Shown: positions 1-7,498 of the stretch, piece after piece
Layout: the number at the start of each line of letters is the position of its first letter
How positions within the stretch are numbered: the first letter of the stretch is position 1
DNA from: Candidatus Troglogloeales bacterium
GTDB lineage: Bacteria; Nitrospirota; Nitrospiria; SBBL01; SBBT01
NCBI GenBank assembly: GCA_005239595.1
Contig: SBBT01000097.1
Span: 1-18,477, forward strand
Reading direction: 5' to 3'
DNA length: 18,477 nucleotides
Program-made: the position numbers and the translations under genes
The notes under the pieces: model-generated
Databases searched by the model: none
Seen by the model: only the letters and a program-made list of their open reading frames with translations
What the model was told of the DNA's origin: nothing

Positions 1-1
1 A

Positions 2-85
2 AAGGCCCTTATTGATATCCTAACCCTGAAACCCGACAAACTAAAGATAAAGGCGGAAGAATCTATACAAGGCTCTCTATTTTAA
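2..85 (+). CDS. Possible 3' end of an unidentified plus-strand gene (partial)
   Basis: The plus-strand frame starting at base 2 is open for 27 codons to a TAA at 83-85. It reads like ordinary protein, with a charged, lysine-rich stretch (LKPDKLKIKAEESIQGSLF). The other two plus frames hit stops within the first 30 bases. It would be the C-terminus of a gene entering from the left edge and converging on the polysaccharide operon. I do not recognise the family. A fragment this short can be open by chance, so this is a weak call. Confidence 0.3.
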   Translation, partial: KALIDILTLKPDKLKIKAEESIQGSLF

Positions 86-109
86 CCGGACAGCAATGTA
101 TGAAATTAG

Positions 110-141
110 AAAAAAGAGAGCCGGAAGCCCCTTCCTCTCCC
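110..141 (-). terminator. Rho-independent terminator at the end of the minus-strand operon
   Basis: Reading the minus strand just past the TAG of the last glycosyltransferase (143-145), there is a 5-bp stem GGAAG/CTTCC (131-135 with 123-127) around a GGG loop. Below it are a small internal loop and a second 5-bp helix (137-141 with 116-120, one G-U pair). Six T residues follow (115-110). Stem plus U-tract directly after a stop codon fits an intrinsic terminator, and no further minus-strand gene is visible before base 1. The folding was done by eye, with no energy calculated. Confidence 0.6.
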
Positions 142-142
142 A

Positions 143-994
143 CTATTTACCTTTTAAGTATCGTTCGCAAAAATATTGATGGCTCTTTCTACCGTGTTCA
201 TACATAACTTTTGAAATAACATGACCTGTTGTGGAATGTTCATTATGAATAACCTGAAGCGATGGACAATACCGAACCGTTAGCCCTATATTTTTAGTGA
301 TTTCAGCGGTCGTATTTTCTTCTCCATATAAAGTGAAATTAGTATCCAAGTTGCCACCCTTTTCAAAAAATCTCTTTGAGAATATTACAAAAGAGCCATG
401 TGGGGCATAAATTTCTTTCTCACGATTGATATTGTCTTTTTTTCTCTTGTACCTAGATAACACCTTCACCTTTCTTAATAATCTCCCAATAAATATAAAA
501 GCAACAAAGAGAGCGTAGTGTGTGTGCAATATTTTCCATTTAACTAAATCACTTTTATTTATTGGGCTAATGCGAAATGGATTTTGATCCTTTTGGGTTA
601 TCGAGGAGATGATCGATGGAGCAATGACCCCGTATTCTTCATAATTAAGAGAGGAGAGTTTTGTAAGAAATTCCTTTTGCTCGATCAAAATATCATTGTT
701 ACAAACAATCAACCAATCGGGCATATGGCTCCTATCCGGATAAAGTTTGTTTATACCAAAAGCGGCCCCCCCCCAATAATAAAGATTCTCCATGACATAA
801 AAAATGGTGACATTCTCCGAATATTTTTTTCTCAGTTGTTCAAGTTTTTCCCTTGTTTCATCATCCGACTCGTTACCTACAATCGCGATTTGACACTCAG
901 AAAAACCAGTTAATTCTGATAGGCTTTTTACAAACCGCTGCGTATGATAAGCATTTTTGTAATCAACAGTGATGATGGTAACCTTTTTATTCAT
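143..994 (-). CDS. Family 2 glycosyltransferase (rhamnosyltransferase-like)
   Basis: This 283-residue cytoplasmic or membrane-peripheral enzyme is expected to add one sugar to the lipid-linked repeat unit from a nucleotide sugar. The GT-A fold is suggested by the N-terminal strand VTIITVDYKN (residues 5-14), the nucleotide-binding region IVGNESDD (38-45), the GG loop NLYYWGGAAFG (70-80), the metal-binding NND (99-101, in place of DXD) and GS-F (200-202) followed by LYGEE (222-226), where the catalytic acid is expected. Donor and acceptor cannot be read from the sequence. The start overlaps the end of wzy by 8 bases, implying translational coupling. It is the last gene before the terminator. 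The sense strand carries a run of nine G at 774-766, inside the GG-loop codons, a possible slippage site. Confidence 0.85.
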   Translation of the reverse strand: MNKKVTIITVDYKNAYHTQRFVKSLSELTGFSECQIAIVGNESDDETREKLEQLRKKYSENVTIFYVMENLYYWGGAAFGINKLYPDRSHMPDWLIVCNNDILIEQKEFLTKLSSLNYEEYGVIAPSIISSITQKDQNPFRISPINKSDLVKWKILHTHYALFVAFIFIGRLLRKVKVLSRYKRKKDNINREKEIYAPHGSFVIFSKRFFEKGGNLDTNFTLYGEENTTAEITKNIGLTVRYCPSLQVIHNEHSTTGHVISKVMYEHGRKSHQYFCERYLKGK

Positions 995-2312
995 GGTTAG
1001 TAACTTTTCTGTCGCTCCTCAAATACAATGTTTTATATTCGGGTAGAATAAACACAAAAAACGCAACAACCCAAGCTAATATTACGCTGTTATGGGTAAA
1101 TATACTATAAAATTGAGAAAGCAAAGTAAGCGCATAAAAGATTGATAACGGCAAAATCCAACGGATATGTCCATTACCGCATTTGCGATATGAAATACTC
1201 GTGATAAGCCCTGCGAAGAATGACAGGACAATTGCGCCTGGAAGAGAAAAGTCCTCTATAAGCCCCCGGAACAGGGTATAGATGTTGGTGGATCCGCCCG
1301 ATTCAAAATATATAGGTATAATGTACACTCCCCCTTCCCTTTCAGCTAAACCCAGGAAGTCAAATGGACCGGGAAAAGTATAAGCACCTAATGTTAATCC
1401 AATAGATTCTTGGAAATTAAACCATGTGGTAAAAGCAGCAAGACTTCCGAAAGCACCTACTTTCATATGATTGAGAAAACTACTGTCTATGGTATCTATG
1501 GCTCCACCCCTAAGCCACTGCAACGATACAAAAATCAATACGAGTAATGCAACGCCTGTTACTAACAATAATACACTTTTAAACTGAACCACCTTATATT
1601 TTCCGTGGGACATATAGACTTTTACTGACAAAAATCCAGAAAGCCAGAGAATCATAACGTAGACTATTCCTGCCCTTGCTGCTACAATCATTCCGGAAAG
1701 CAGTGAAATAAAAAAGGGCATTATACACATCACTTTTTCTCTAAAGGATTTTGCAAAGCTAAAACTTAAACCTCCCAGCAGTGATGCCGGAAAAATCCAG
1801 CATTGAAAAATCTTAACCAGCAATGGGTCAGAAAGCCCCTCCTCATTATACCGGAGCACCGAGAATAAATGTCCCATGCTCAGCAACTCGTCGATGGAAA
1901 ACGATAATCCAAACATTTTTATCCCGACCGATACTAAGAATGCCACTCCAATGGCGGATACGATCGTCAGCAAAGATGTAAGCTGGTACATTCTTTTTAT
2001 AATAACCGTAGAAACATTACCCGATATTCGTTTATCGTCATATTTGGTCCAATTATTATCTGGAGCCATGAATGAGAACATAATAAGGCTACCCGCTTGA
2101 AATGAAGAAACGATCAAAACAATTGCCCACATACCTGTTGGAAAGACGGGAAATTCCGGGGCAAATAGTAACACGATAAAAGTAAAAGTCGCCCAGTAAA
2201 GAGAAAAAAAGGGAGCGGGTGCAAGCCAATTGCCTTGTAAGGATCGTGCAAAAAACGCAAGGACCAAAAGTAAAAAGGCCGGAACGATGGTTAATAGCGA
2301 ATGGTTCAGCAT
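987..2312 (-). CDS. wzy: Wzy-type O-antigen/oligosaccharide repeat-unit polymerase
   Basis: This 441-residue protein is almost entirely hydrophobic, with about a dozen predicted membrane segments. It should join repeat units on undecaprenyl diphosphate at the periplasmic face. Support comes from the arginine in AARAG (211-215), a large extracytoplasmic loop at roughly 265-345, and the segment STNIYTLFRGLIEDF (341-355), which resembles the N-x-Y-x-x-F-R...DF signature of the oligosaccharide repeat-unit polymerase family. It lies directly after a Wzx-type flippase, the usual arrangement in O-antigen and capsule loci. Wzy proteins diverge strongly, so the linkage formed cannot be inferred. No clear Shine-Dalgarno precedes the ATG. 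The start follows wzx by 38 bases, and the 3' end overlaps the next glycosyltransferase. Confidence 0.82.
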   Translation of the reverse strand: MLNHSLLTIVPAFLLLVLAFFARSLQGNWLAPAPFFSLYWATFTFIVLLFAPEFPVFPTGMWAIVLIVSSFQAGSLIMFSFMAPDNNWTKYDDKRISGNVSTVIIKRMYQLTSLLTIVSAIGVAFLVSVGIKMFGLSFSIDELLSMGHLFSVLRYNEEGLSDPLLVKIFQCWIFPASLLGGLSFSFAKSFREKVMCIMPFFISLLSGMIVAARAGIVYVMILWLSGFLSVKVYMSHGKYKVVQFKSVLLLVTGVALLVLIFVSLQWLRGGAIDTIDSSFLNHMKVGAFGSLAAFTTWFNFQESIGLTLGAYTFPGPFDFLGLAEREGGVYIIPIYFESGGSTNIYTLFRGLIEDFSLPGAIVLSFFAGLITSISYRKCGNGHIRWILPLSIFYALTLLSQFYSIFTHNSVILAWVVAFFVFILPEYKTLYLRSDRKVTNHE

Positions 2313-2350
2313 CGTATATTAAAATGTTATCCCATCTGATCTCGAAAGCG

Positions 2351-3676
2351 CTAACCCTTACCACGCTGTTTGATTCTGATGTGTGCCCATCGAGACAGGA
2401 CCAGACAGATACATAGGTATACTCCGGCTGAAACAATTAACATGTATGCAGCAGCAATCACTCCATAAATCGGCAAGAAATAATAATTTCCCAGCATACT
2501 TGTTATCAGCGCGGCCATTGCGGAGAATAACATCCATATCGTTTTTCCAGAAAGCTCAAGCGGTTTGTGCACGAGCAGGGCAAGTTGCCAGAGAAACCCG
2601 CCAACAAGCAACGGCAATATCAGAGTGGAGAAGGAGTTGTCGGAACTGTTTAAGATCGTCCCCATTAGCTCGATGATCGAGTTGGAAAAGACCAGAAAGA
2701 TGCCAATCGTTATAACGAATAGCAGTAGTTGCCCCACGATAGCGAAGATCAGGGCAGACATCGCATCCTTTCTTTTTTTCAGGTTCCAATATTTCATGAT
2801 ATAGGGTTGAGACCCCAGTGTTATGGGGAAAAATAGAAATGAATATCCCCGTACAATAACGTCATAGATGCCAGCATAAGTACCCGTTTCTGTAAAACTA
2901 AAATAATGTTGAATGAGATATCGGTCTGTTACCTGTAACATGGAACTGGAGGCAATCCACAAAGAAAGAGGCCATCCATATTGCCATGCATGATTGATAA
3001 AAAGTTTAGCCTTAACTCTGTATTTCATGGGAAGATTGGTATCAATATCCCTAGAAGGCCATGAGGCCATAAGGAACAATGGCAAGGCATATGAAAAAAT
3101 TAACGCCAACAGAATTACGGGGTAAGTCTTCTTTATCAGCAATAAAAATATGACAGGCAAGATTAAGCCTAGTATTGCCTGTGTCCCATTGAGTAGAATT
3201 ATGCGGTTAGGCCTTATCTGAGCCTGGAGTAAAACCGTATACAATTCGTAGCAGTTTAGTGCTCCAAAGAGGACTACAATCAGGATTAATGTTGGCCACG
3301 AGTAACTGCTATAGGCATTAAAGCCAAAAGCGTTTATCAACGCAAGTGTAACCGTACCCGCAAGGGTGGATAAAACAAGTGCTGTAATAATGGATTTTTT
3401 TGCTACGGGGATAGTAACATATCTTTGATAGTAGCGTTGAAGTGACTGCTTAATCCAACCCATGAAAAGGGCGCTGGATACGCTAACAAAAGAAAAGGCC
3501 AGCGCATATCGTCCATACTGCTCGTTGCCTATTATCCGGATAAATAATGCGACAGCTAAAAAACTGCAAAGACCAGGGACAACCTTACTAATGGCATACT
3601 TTGTACTATCTTTTATCAGCGGATATACAGTGTTGTTTCCCTTCTCCACGAGAGGAACGATAATAGAACTCTTCAT
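2351..3676 (-). CDS. wzx: Wzx-type flippase (polysaccharide transport/MOP superfamily)
   Basis: This 441-residue polytopic membrane protein, with about 12 to 14 hydrophobic segments, is expected to flip the undecaprenyl-linked repeat unit from the cytoplasmic to the periplasmic leaflet. The N-terminal half has the layout typical of the family: a first helix near residues 30-50 followed by GNEQYGRYALAFSFVS, resembling the conserved G-x-E-x-(Y/F)-G region of Wzx/RfbX proteins. The next regions alternate membrane spans with short charged loops. The C-terminus ends in a basic tail (RIKQRGKG). It sits between a putative glycosyltransferase and wzy, as expected for a Wzx/Wzy pathway. The start has only a weak ribosome binding site. 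No polysaccharide ABC exporter is seen in the window, which also favours Wzx/Wzy assembly. Confidence 0.85.
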   Translation of the reverse strand: MKSSIIVPLVEKGNNTVYPLIKDSTKYAISKVVPGLCSFLAVALFIRIIGNEQYGRYALAFSFVSVSSALFMGWIKQSLQRYYQRYVTIPVAKKSIITALVLSTLAGTVTLALINAFGFNAYSSYSWPTLILIVVLFGALNCYELYTVLLQAQIRPNRIILLNGTQAILGLILPVIFLLLIKKTYPVILLALIFSYALPLFLMASWPSRDIDTNLPMKYRVKAKLFINHAWQYGWPLSLWIASSSMLQVTDRYLIQHYFSFTETGTYAGIYDVIVRGYSFLFFPITLGSQPYIMKYWNLKKRKDAMSALIFAIVGQLLLFVITIGIFLVFSNSIIELMGTILNSSDNSFSTLILPLLVGGFLWQLALLVHKPLELSGKTIWMLFSAMAALITSMLGNYYFLPIYGVIAAAYMLIVSAGVYLCICLVLSRWAHIRIKQRGKG

Positions 3677-3736
3677 TGGGCTTTCGGTTAAATGGGTATG
3701 ACATCATCCGTACAACGTTCAAATGAAAAAAGATAT

Positions 3737-4531
3737 TTATTTGGTTGATAATTTGTAATGGTACCTTCCTCCTGTGATTATATCTTTAATTTTTCTTCTA
3801 TAGTTTGACGGGCAAAGAGTAAGAAAATAGGACCGGGCATTCTTCAGTAAAGATGCCATGTTTTCCAAAGGGGTCATAACCTTTCTACCCTTCAAGTTAA
3901 CCACAATACCAAGAGACTTCAATTTATTTACTACACTGCGTTGCCACTTGCCCTTTATTACACCGTGCATAACATGAAAATAGGTTTTCGAAGTACAGTA
4001 AAACCCATCATAATCATCGGATCGAACCGTCCCGTTTACCTCAAAATCCCACGCACTTTCACCTGGTTTAAGTAAATCCAATAACACGTTGGTTTCCCAA
4101 ACGGATAAGGAAGTAGAGGTTCTGTAGATCGCTCCCTTCGGGATAACACCCGCTGGTACTAGTCGGGATGGCATCATTCGCATATACTTGGCGTTATATG
4201 ACATCATCCAACTAAAAGTCTGTAGCACTTCTTGTGTATTAACAAAACCGCGCAAGAAGATATCATCCAGAAATAAGAATACATATTTTTCCCTTATTTG
4301 TCCCACCCCTTTTAGCAAATTGTCGGACCAAGAAATATCATTCCCAATTGTAATGTTCGTTACCCTAGGAATATTGGGGTTAGCATTATTATTTAGAAGG
4401 TAAACATTAAACGGACAATCCGGCCAAAAACGCCAGAACAATTGGAAAAACGGCCCCCATAAGTCGGAGTATTTATCACAAGAGACAACTAAAACAGCAA
4501 ACTGATTATTTACATGCCGGAGACTATTCAT
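3737..4531 (-). CDS. Putative glycosyltransferase of unassigned family
   Basis: This 264-residue soluble protein has no signal peptide. It starts with a Rossmann-like strand (FAVLVVSCDKYSD, 11-23) that resembles the entry to a GT-A fold. A strand ending in FLFLDD (85-90) could supply the acidic metal-binding pair, and a W-DFEVNG segment (161-167) plus basic residues follow. I recall similar WDFE-G segments in uncharacterised polysaccharide-cluster glycosyltransferases, but I cannot name the family with confidence. Its position between a sugar aminotransferase and wzx, with an 8-base overlap with the aminotransferase, fits a transferase that adds the sugar made just upstream. Substrate is unknown. 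A non-glycosyltransferase role cannot be excluded. Confidence 0.6.
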   Translation of the reverse strand: MNSLRHVNNQFAVLVVSCDKYSDLWGPFFQLFWRFWPDCPFNVYLLNNNANPNIPRVTNITIGNDISWSDNLLKGVGQIREKYVFLFLDDIFLRGFVNTQEVLQTFSWMMSYNAKYMRMMPSRLVPAGVIPKGAIYRTSTSLSVWETNVLLDLLKPGESAWDFEVNGTVRSDDYDGFYCTSKTYFHVMHGVIKGKWQRSVVNKLKSLGIVVNLKGRKVMTPLENMASLLKNARSYFLTLCPSNYRRKIKDIITGGRYHYKLSTK

Positions 4532-5618
4532 AAAACCGTCTAATCATAGCACACACCCGTTCAATATCTTGATCACTTAGCTGTGTTGCAGATGGCAACC
4601 AAAGCCCTTCTCGGCCAACGTGTTCTGAAACGGGATGATTGCCGAACACTCCATATGCCTTCTGCTTGTTGATGGGTGGATACATTACCCTCGTGCCGAT
4701 ACCGTGTCCTTTAAGAAAGGCTTGCAACTCATCGCGGCGTTCCACGAGGGCGTCAATAAACCAAGGGACGGTATAACGTAGGTCATGTTCAAAGAGGCGA
4801 ATTTCTGCCATGTTGTCAAGCCCATCACGATAGCGTTGCCAGATCTCTTTTTTCCGCGCCACGCGCGCAGGTAGTTTTTTCATCTGTTCTATACCAATAC
4901 AGGCCTGTAACTCGGTAAATTTAAAATTATAACCGATCGAATTATGAACATCATTTCCACCCGATGCACGGCCGAAATCCTTGAGGCGCCGTAGAGTAGA
5001 TGCAATACGGTCATCATCTGTAATGAGCGCCCCCCCTTGTCCGGTAGAGATAATTTTTGGAGCAGAAAAGGAGAAGCTGCCTATGATGCCGGCTCGACCG
5101 ATATGCCGTCCATCGGGATAGATAGAACCAAGTGATTGTGCTGCATCTTCAATGAGCATAATGCCCTTCTCTACCGCGAGGGCTTCAAATGCAGCGATAC
5201 CTGCTTTAGGATATCTGCCGTTCGCTGCAACCAGCATGATCGCCTTCGTTTTAGAGGTAATCGCTTTTCGAGCAAGTTCAATATCCATACATAGCGTCGT
5301 CTCTTCAACATCAACAAACACAGGCACGGCTCCAAACATCTTAACGGAATTTGGCGTGGCAATCATTGTAAAGTTAGGAACCAGCACCTCGTCGCCAGCT
5401 TGAATCCCCGTCGCTATTGCCGCTAGAGTAAGGCTGATTGTACCGTTATTGACAACGATGCAATGCCTGGCACCGGTATATTCAGCAATCATCTGCTCAA
5501 AACGCTCAGTCCGCTTAAATTCAGTAATGAAGCCCTCTTCGTCCATATATTCACAGAGAGCGCGTTTTTCCTCTTCTCCAAACCACGGCCGCATTTGTAT
5601 TATAAATTTATCTGCCAT
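4524..5618 (-). CDS. DegT/DnrJ/EryC1/StrS sugar aminotransferase, perosamine-synthase-like
   Basis: This PLP-dependent enzyme of 364 residues would transfer an amino group, usually from glutamate, to a 4- or 3-keto nucleotide sugar. The PLP features are visible: EDAAQS (157-162) with the aspartate that contacts the pyridine nitrogen, and SFSAPKIISTGQGG (183-196) with Schiff-base lysine K188. Because the lysine is present, it should be a true aminotransferase and not a ColD-type dehydratase, which has histidine there. The motif and the nearby gmd make GDP-4-keto-6-deoxymannose, giving GDP-perosamine, the most likely reaction, though a 3-keto substrate is possible. A longer frame reaches 5753, but the start at 5618 was chosen because MADKFIIQMRPWF begins the usual domain and the extension lies inside the acyltransferase gene. 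It overlaps that gene by 11 bases. Confidence 0.85.
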   Translation of the reverse strand: MADKFIIQMRPWFGEEEKRALCEYMDEEGFITEFKRTERFEQMIAEYTGARHCIVVNNGTISLTLAAIATGIQAGDEVLVPNFTMIATPNSVKMFGAVPVFVDVEETTLCMDIELARKAITSKTKAIMLVAANGRYPKAGIAAFEALAVEKGIMLIEDAAQSLGSIYPDGRHIGRAGIIGSFSFSAPKIISTGQGGALITDDDRIASTLRRLKDFGRASGGNDVHNSIGYNFKFTELQACIGIEQMKKLPARVARKKEIWQRYRDGLDNMAEIRLFEHDLRYTVPWFIDALVERRDELQAFLKGHGIGTRVMYPPINKQKAYGVFGNHPVSEHVGREGLWLPSATQLSDQDIERVCAMIRRFYE

Positions 5619-6174
5619 TTTCGTGTCTCGCCAAAAACCTTTGCTCCATCCGCAGAATCTCTTCTTTATTGCGTTGCTTAATTTTCTTTGCCGGAATACC
5701 CGCGTATAAGGCCCATGCTTCAAGGCTGCTATTAGCCAAAGAGAGCGCCCCAAGAGCAGATCCCTCGTTGAATTTCACATTCGGGAGAACAACCGAGTTG
5801 GCACCCAGAATACTGTGCCGCCCGATTTCAATGATACCAATCCCAAAATTGCCTTTGTACTCGGGGGATACCATCGGAGTGGCCAGACCTTCAAGATAGT
5901 CATCACTACCGGCGGCTAATACCACATTCGGTGCCAATGTTGAGAATGACCCAAAATTAATTAATGCCGAACGACCCCCAATTAACTTGCAACCGGATGC
6001 AATGTGAACGAAGCTTTGAATGGTCAATGCCGTTGATATATAGGTAAAGTCATCAATAATCACGTTATCTCCAATTTCAACAAGTTCTGGATGACGGATT
6101 CTGACCGTCTTGCCAATAATTACATTTTTTCCACACTTCTTTAGGTTGGAGGGATCAAAAAAAATGTTGCTCAT
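5608..6174 (-). CDS. Hexapeptide-repeat acyltransferase (left-handed beta-helix)
   Basis: This 188-residue acyltransferase of the LbetaH/galactoside-acetyltransferase type would use acetyl-CoA or another acyl-CoA. Imperfect hexapeptide turns run through most of the protein (for example VIIGKTVRI, ELVEIGDNVIIDDFTYIS, FVHIASGCKLIGG, IIEIGRHSILGANSVVLPNV), followed by the common ending LYAGIPAKKIKQR. A histidine in FVHIAS or in IGRHS is a candidate catalytic base. Lying between a sugar aminotransferase and a cupin, it may N-acylate the amino sugar formed by its neighbour, as PerB or FdtC do, but O-acetylation of a sugar is equally compatible with the fold. An upstream TTG in frame at 6177 is possible. 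I chose the ATG at 6174, which overlaps the cupin stop as TGATG. Confidence 0.8.
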   Translation of the reverse strand: MSNIFFDPSNLKKCGKNVIIGKTVRIRHPELVEIGDNVIIDDFTYISTALTIQSFVHIASGCKLIGGRSALINFGSFSTLAPNVVLAAGSDDYLEGLATPMVSPEYKGNFGIGIIEIGRHSILGANSVVLPNVKFNEGSALGALSLANSSLEAWALYAGIPAKKIKQRNKEEILRMEQRFLARHENGR

Positions 6175-6581
6175 CAAAAACGCCTTCGATCCGCTTCTGC
6201 ACCGACATACGGTCCATTCTTTATTTCCAAAACCTGAGTACCATCAACAAGAATATGATATCCGTGCCCCCCACGGAGAAGGACCAGCAAATCGCCCTCT
6301 TCAGCAACGATTTCCGTTATTTTCCTACCTGAAGAATCATACACATCTGCTCGAATCCGGCCTTTCCGAATATAGAGCACCTCCTGTGTCCATAAGACTT
6401 CTCTCTTTACTTCATTATGGGCATGTGCTAGGAGTTCTTTGCCCGCCGGGTAGTCCCAGACGCCTACTTGAACGTAATCTTGATTAGGAGAAAAAAACTT
6501 GAACCCCTGACCCCAAGCCTCTTTGGCGGGAATGTGACGAGCTAAAACAATATCACCCTCTTTGATCTCTTGAATAGACAT
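6174..6581 (-). CDS. Small single-domain cupin protein
   Basis: This 135-residue protein consists of one cupin barrel. The metal-site pattern is seen as HAHNEVKRE, followed later by GHGYHIL and the hydrophobic beta-strands typical of the fold. Its place in a Gmd/aminotransferase/acyltransferase run recalls FdtA-type 3,4-ketoisomerases, but the FdtA arginine-histidine motif (R-G-x-x-A-H) is not recognisable, so isomerase activity is not claimed. It could be a sugar isomerase, an epimerase or a sensor-like cupin. Two ATG codons are adjacent (6584 and 6581). The GAGGTG at 6592-6587 is 2 bases from the first and 5 from the second, so the second is preferred. It is coupled to the reductase gene upstream and to the acyltransferase downstream. 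Confidence 0.7.
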   Translation of the reverse strand: MSIQEIKEGDIVLARHIPAKEAWGQGFKFFSPNQDYVQVGVWDYPAGKELLAHAHNEVKREVLWTQEVLYIRKGRIRADVYDSSGRKITEIVAEEGDLLVLLRGGHGYHILVDGTQVLEIKNGPYVGAEADRRRF

Positions 6582-7498
6582 CATTTCACCTCATTCTGAA
6601 GATACCACTCTATCGTAGCCTGAACCCCTTCCTCGAAAGAGATCTGGGGCGACCAACCTAACAGTTTCGCTCCTCGCGAACCTTCCACTGTCTTATAAGG
6701 GGCGCCATCCGGCTTGCTGGTATCAAGACGAATCTCACCTTCATATGCAACATAATGTTTGATTAACTGAGCCATTTCGAGAATCGAGACGCCCCGAGCC
6801 ACACCAACATTGATGGGATCTAAAGTGGCTTCAGCATCAAGACCTCGTACCATTGCCTGCGCACCATCGTCAACGTGCAACCATTCCCTGACAGGTTTTC
6901 CGCTCCCCCAGACAACAACAAAGGGATCGTCTGCTTGCTTAGCGCGTATAAACTTCATAATAAGCGCACCCAGGGCATGCGAACGCTCTTCTTCAAAGTG
7001 ATCACCGGGGCCATACATATTCGAAAAGATAAGATTAAAAACATCCACACCGTACTGTTTAGCGTATGCCCATGAACCCACCCAAAATGCTTTGCGCACA
7101 AAGCCATATACGAGGACCGATTCGTGGAGCGGTCCATCCCAGAAGGCTTCTTCCCTGAAAAGAGTTGCGCTTGCAGGATAAGCGCAGTTGGATATGGGAT
7201 TGACCATCCGCTTCACTCCAAAGTGGTGGCATGCTTCAAGCAGGTTTAAAGTCATCGCAAGGTTGTTGCTGAATAGTTCCGCAGGGTGCTTATAGCCGAA
7301 CTGGATGCCACCAACATAAGCCGCACAATTCAGCACATATTGAGGACGCACACGCTCGAACAACTTCAACGTAGCATTTATGTCACGCAGATCTATCCCT
7401 AGACTCAGAGCGGTTTTTTCATAAATGAGCCCCCGCCTATCCAATAGCCTACCTACCGCCTTGCCAAGGAATCCAGTGGCTCCCGTAACCAGAATCAT
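6581..7498 (-). CDS. GDP-L-fucose-synthase-like NAD(P)-dependent epimerase/reductase
   Basis: This extended SDR of 305 residues aligns along its length with my memory of E. coli Fcl, which converts GDP-4-keto-6-deoxymannose to GDP-L-fucose by 3,5-epimerisation and 4-reduction. Visible landmarks are TGATGFLG (5-12, NADP-binding), AAYVGGI (59-65), SNCAYP (103-108, containing the serine and cysteine equivalent to Fcl S107 and C109), MYGPGDHF (161-168), H174 equivalent to Fcl H179, [17 protein letters not shown] (195-211) and [11 protein letters not shown] near the end. One oddity: after Y131 the expected YxxxK lysine is R135, followed by K136. It therefore belongs to a variant subgroup and could be a different reductase (GDP-rhamnose or 6-deoxytalose type). 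It overlaps gmd by 4 bases (ATGA). Confidence 0.78.
   Translation of the reverse strand: MILVTGATGFLGKAVGRLLDRRGLIYEKTALSLGIDLRDINATLKLFERVRPQYVLNCAAYVGGIQFGYKHPAELFSNNLAMTLNLLEACHHFGVKRMVNPISNCAYPASATLFREEAFWDGPLHESVLVYGFVRKAFWVGSWAYAKQYGVDVFNLIFSNMYGPGDHFEEERSHALGALIMKFIRAKQADDPFVVVWGSGKPVREWLHVDDGAQAMVRGLDAEATLDPINVGVARGVSILEMAQLIKHYVAYEGEIRLDTSKPDGAPYKTVEGSRGAKLLGWSPQISFEEGVQATIEWYLQNEVK
6587..6592 (-). promoter_or_regulatory. Ribosome binding site deciding the cupin start
   Basis: GAGGTG on the minus strand lies inside the last codons of the reductase gene. The spacing is 2 bases to the ATG at 6584 and 5 bases to the ATG at 6581, which favours the downstream start. Confidence 0.5.

Noticed and set aside
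584..913. 109-codon plus-strand open frame inside the family 2 glycosyltransferase
   Set aside because: It is antisense to a well-supported gene, has no recognisable domain and shows low-complexity translation. The same holds for the other opposite-strand frames across the window.
5619..5753. 45-codon N-terminal extension of the aminotransferase frame
   Set aside because: It reads as a shadow of the acyltransferase C-terminus. Family members begin near MADKFIIQMRPWF, and the start at 5618 gives normal length and coupling.
7453..7460. GGCGGTAG on the minus strand, identical to the core of the ops/JUMPstart element that recruits RfaH
   Set aside because: It lies 13 codons inside the reductase gene, encodes conserved residues (KAVG) and is not in an operon leader, so chance is more likely.
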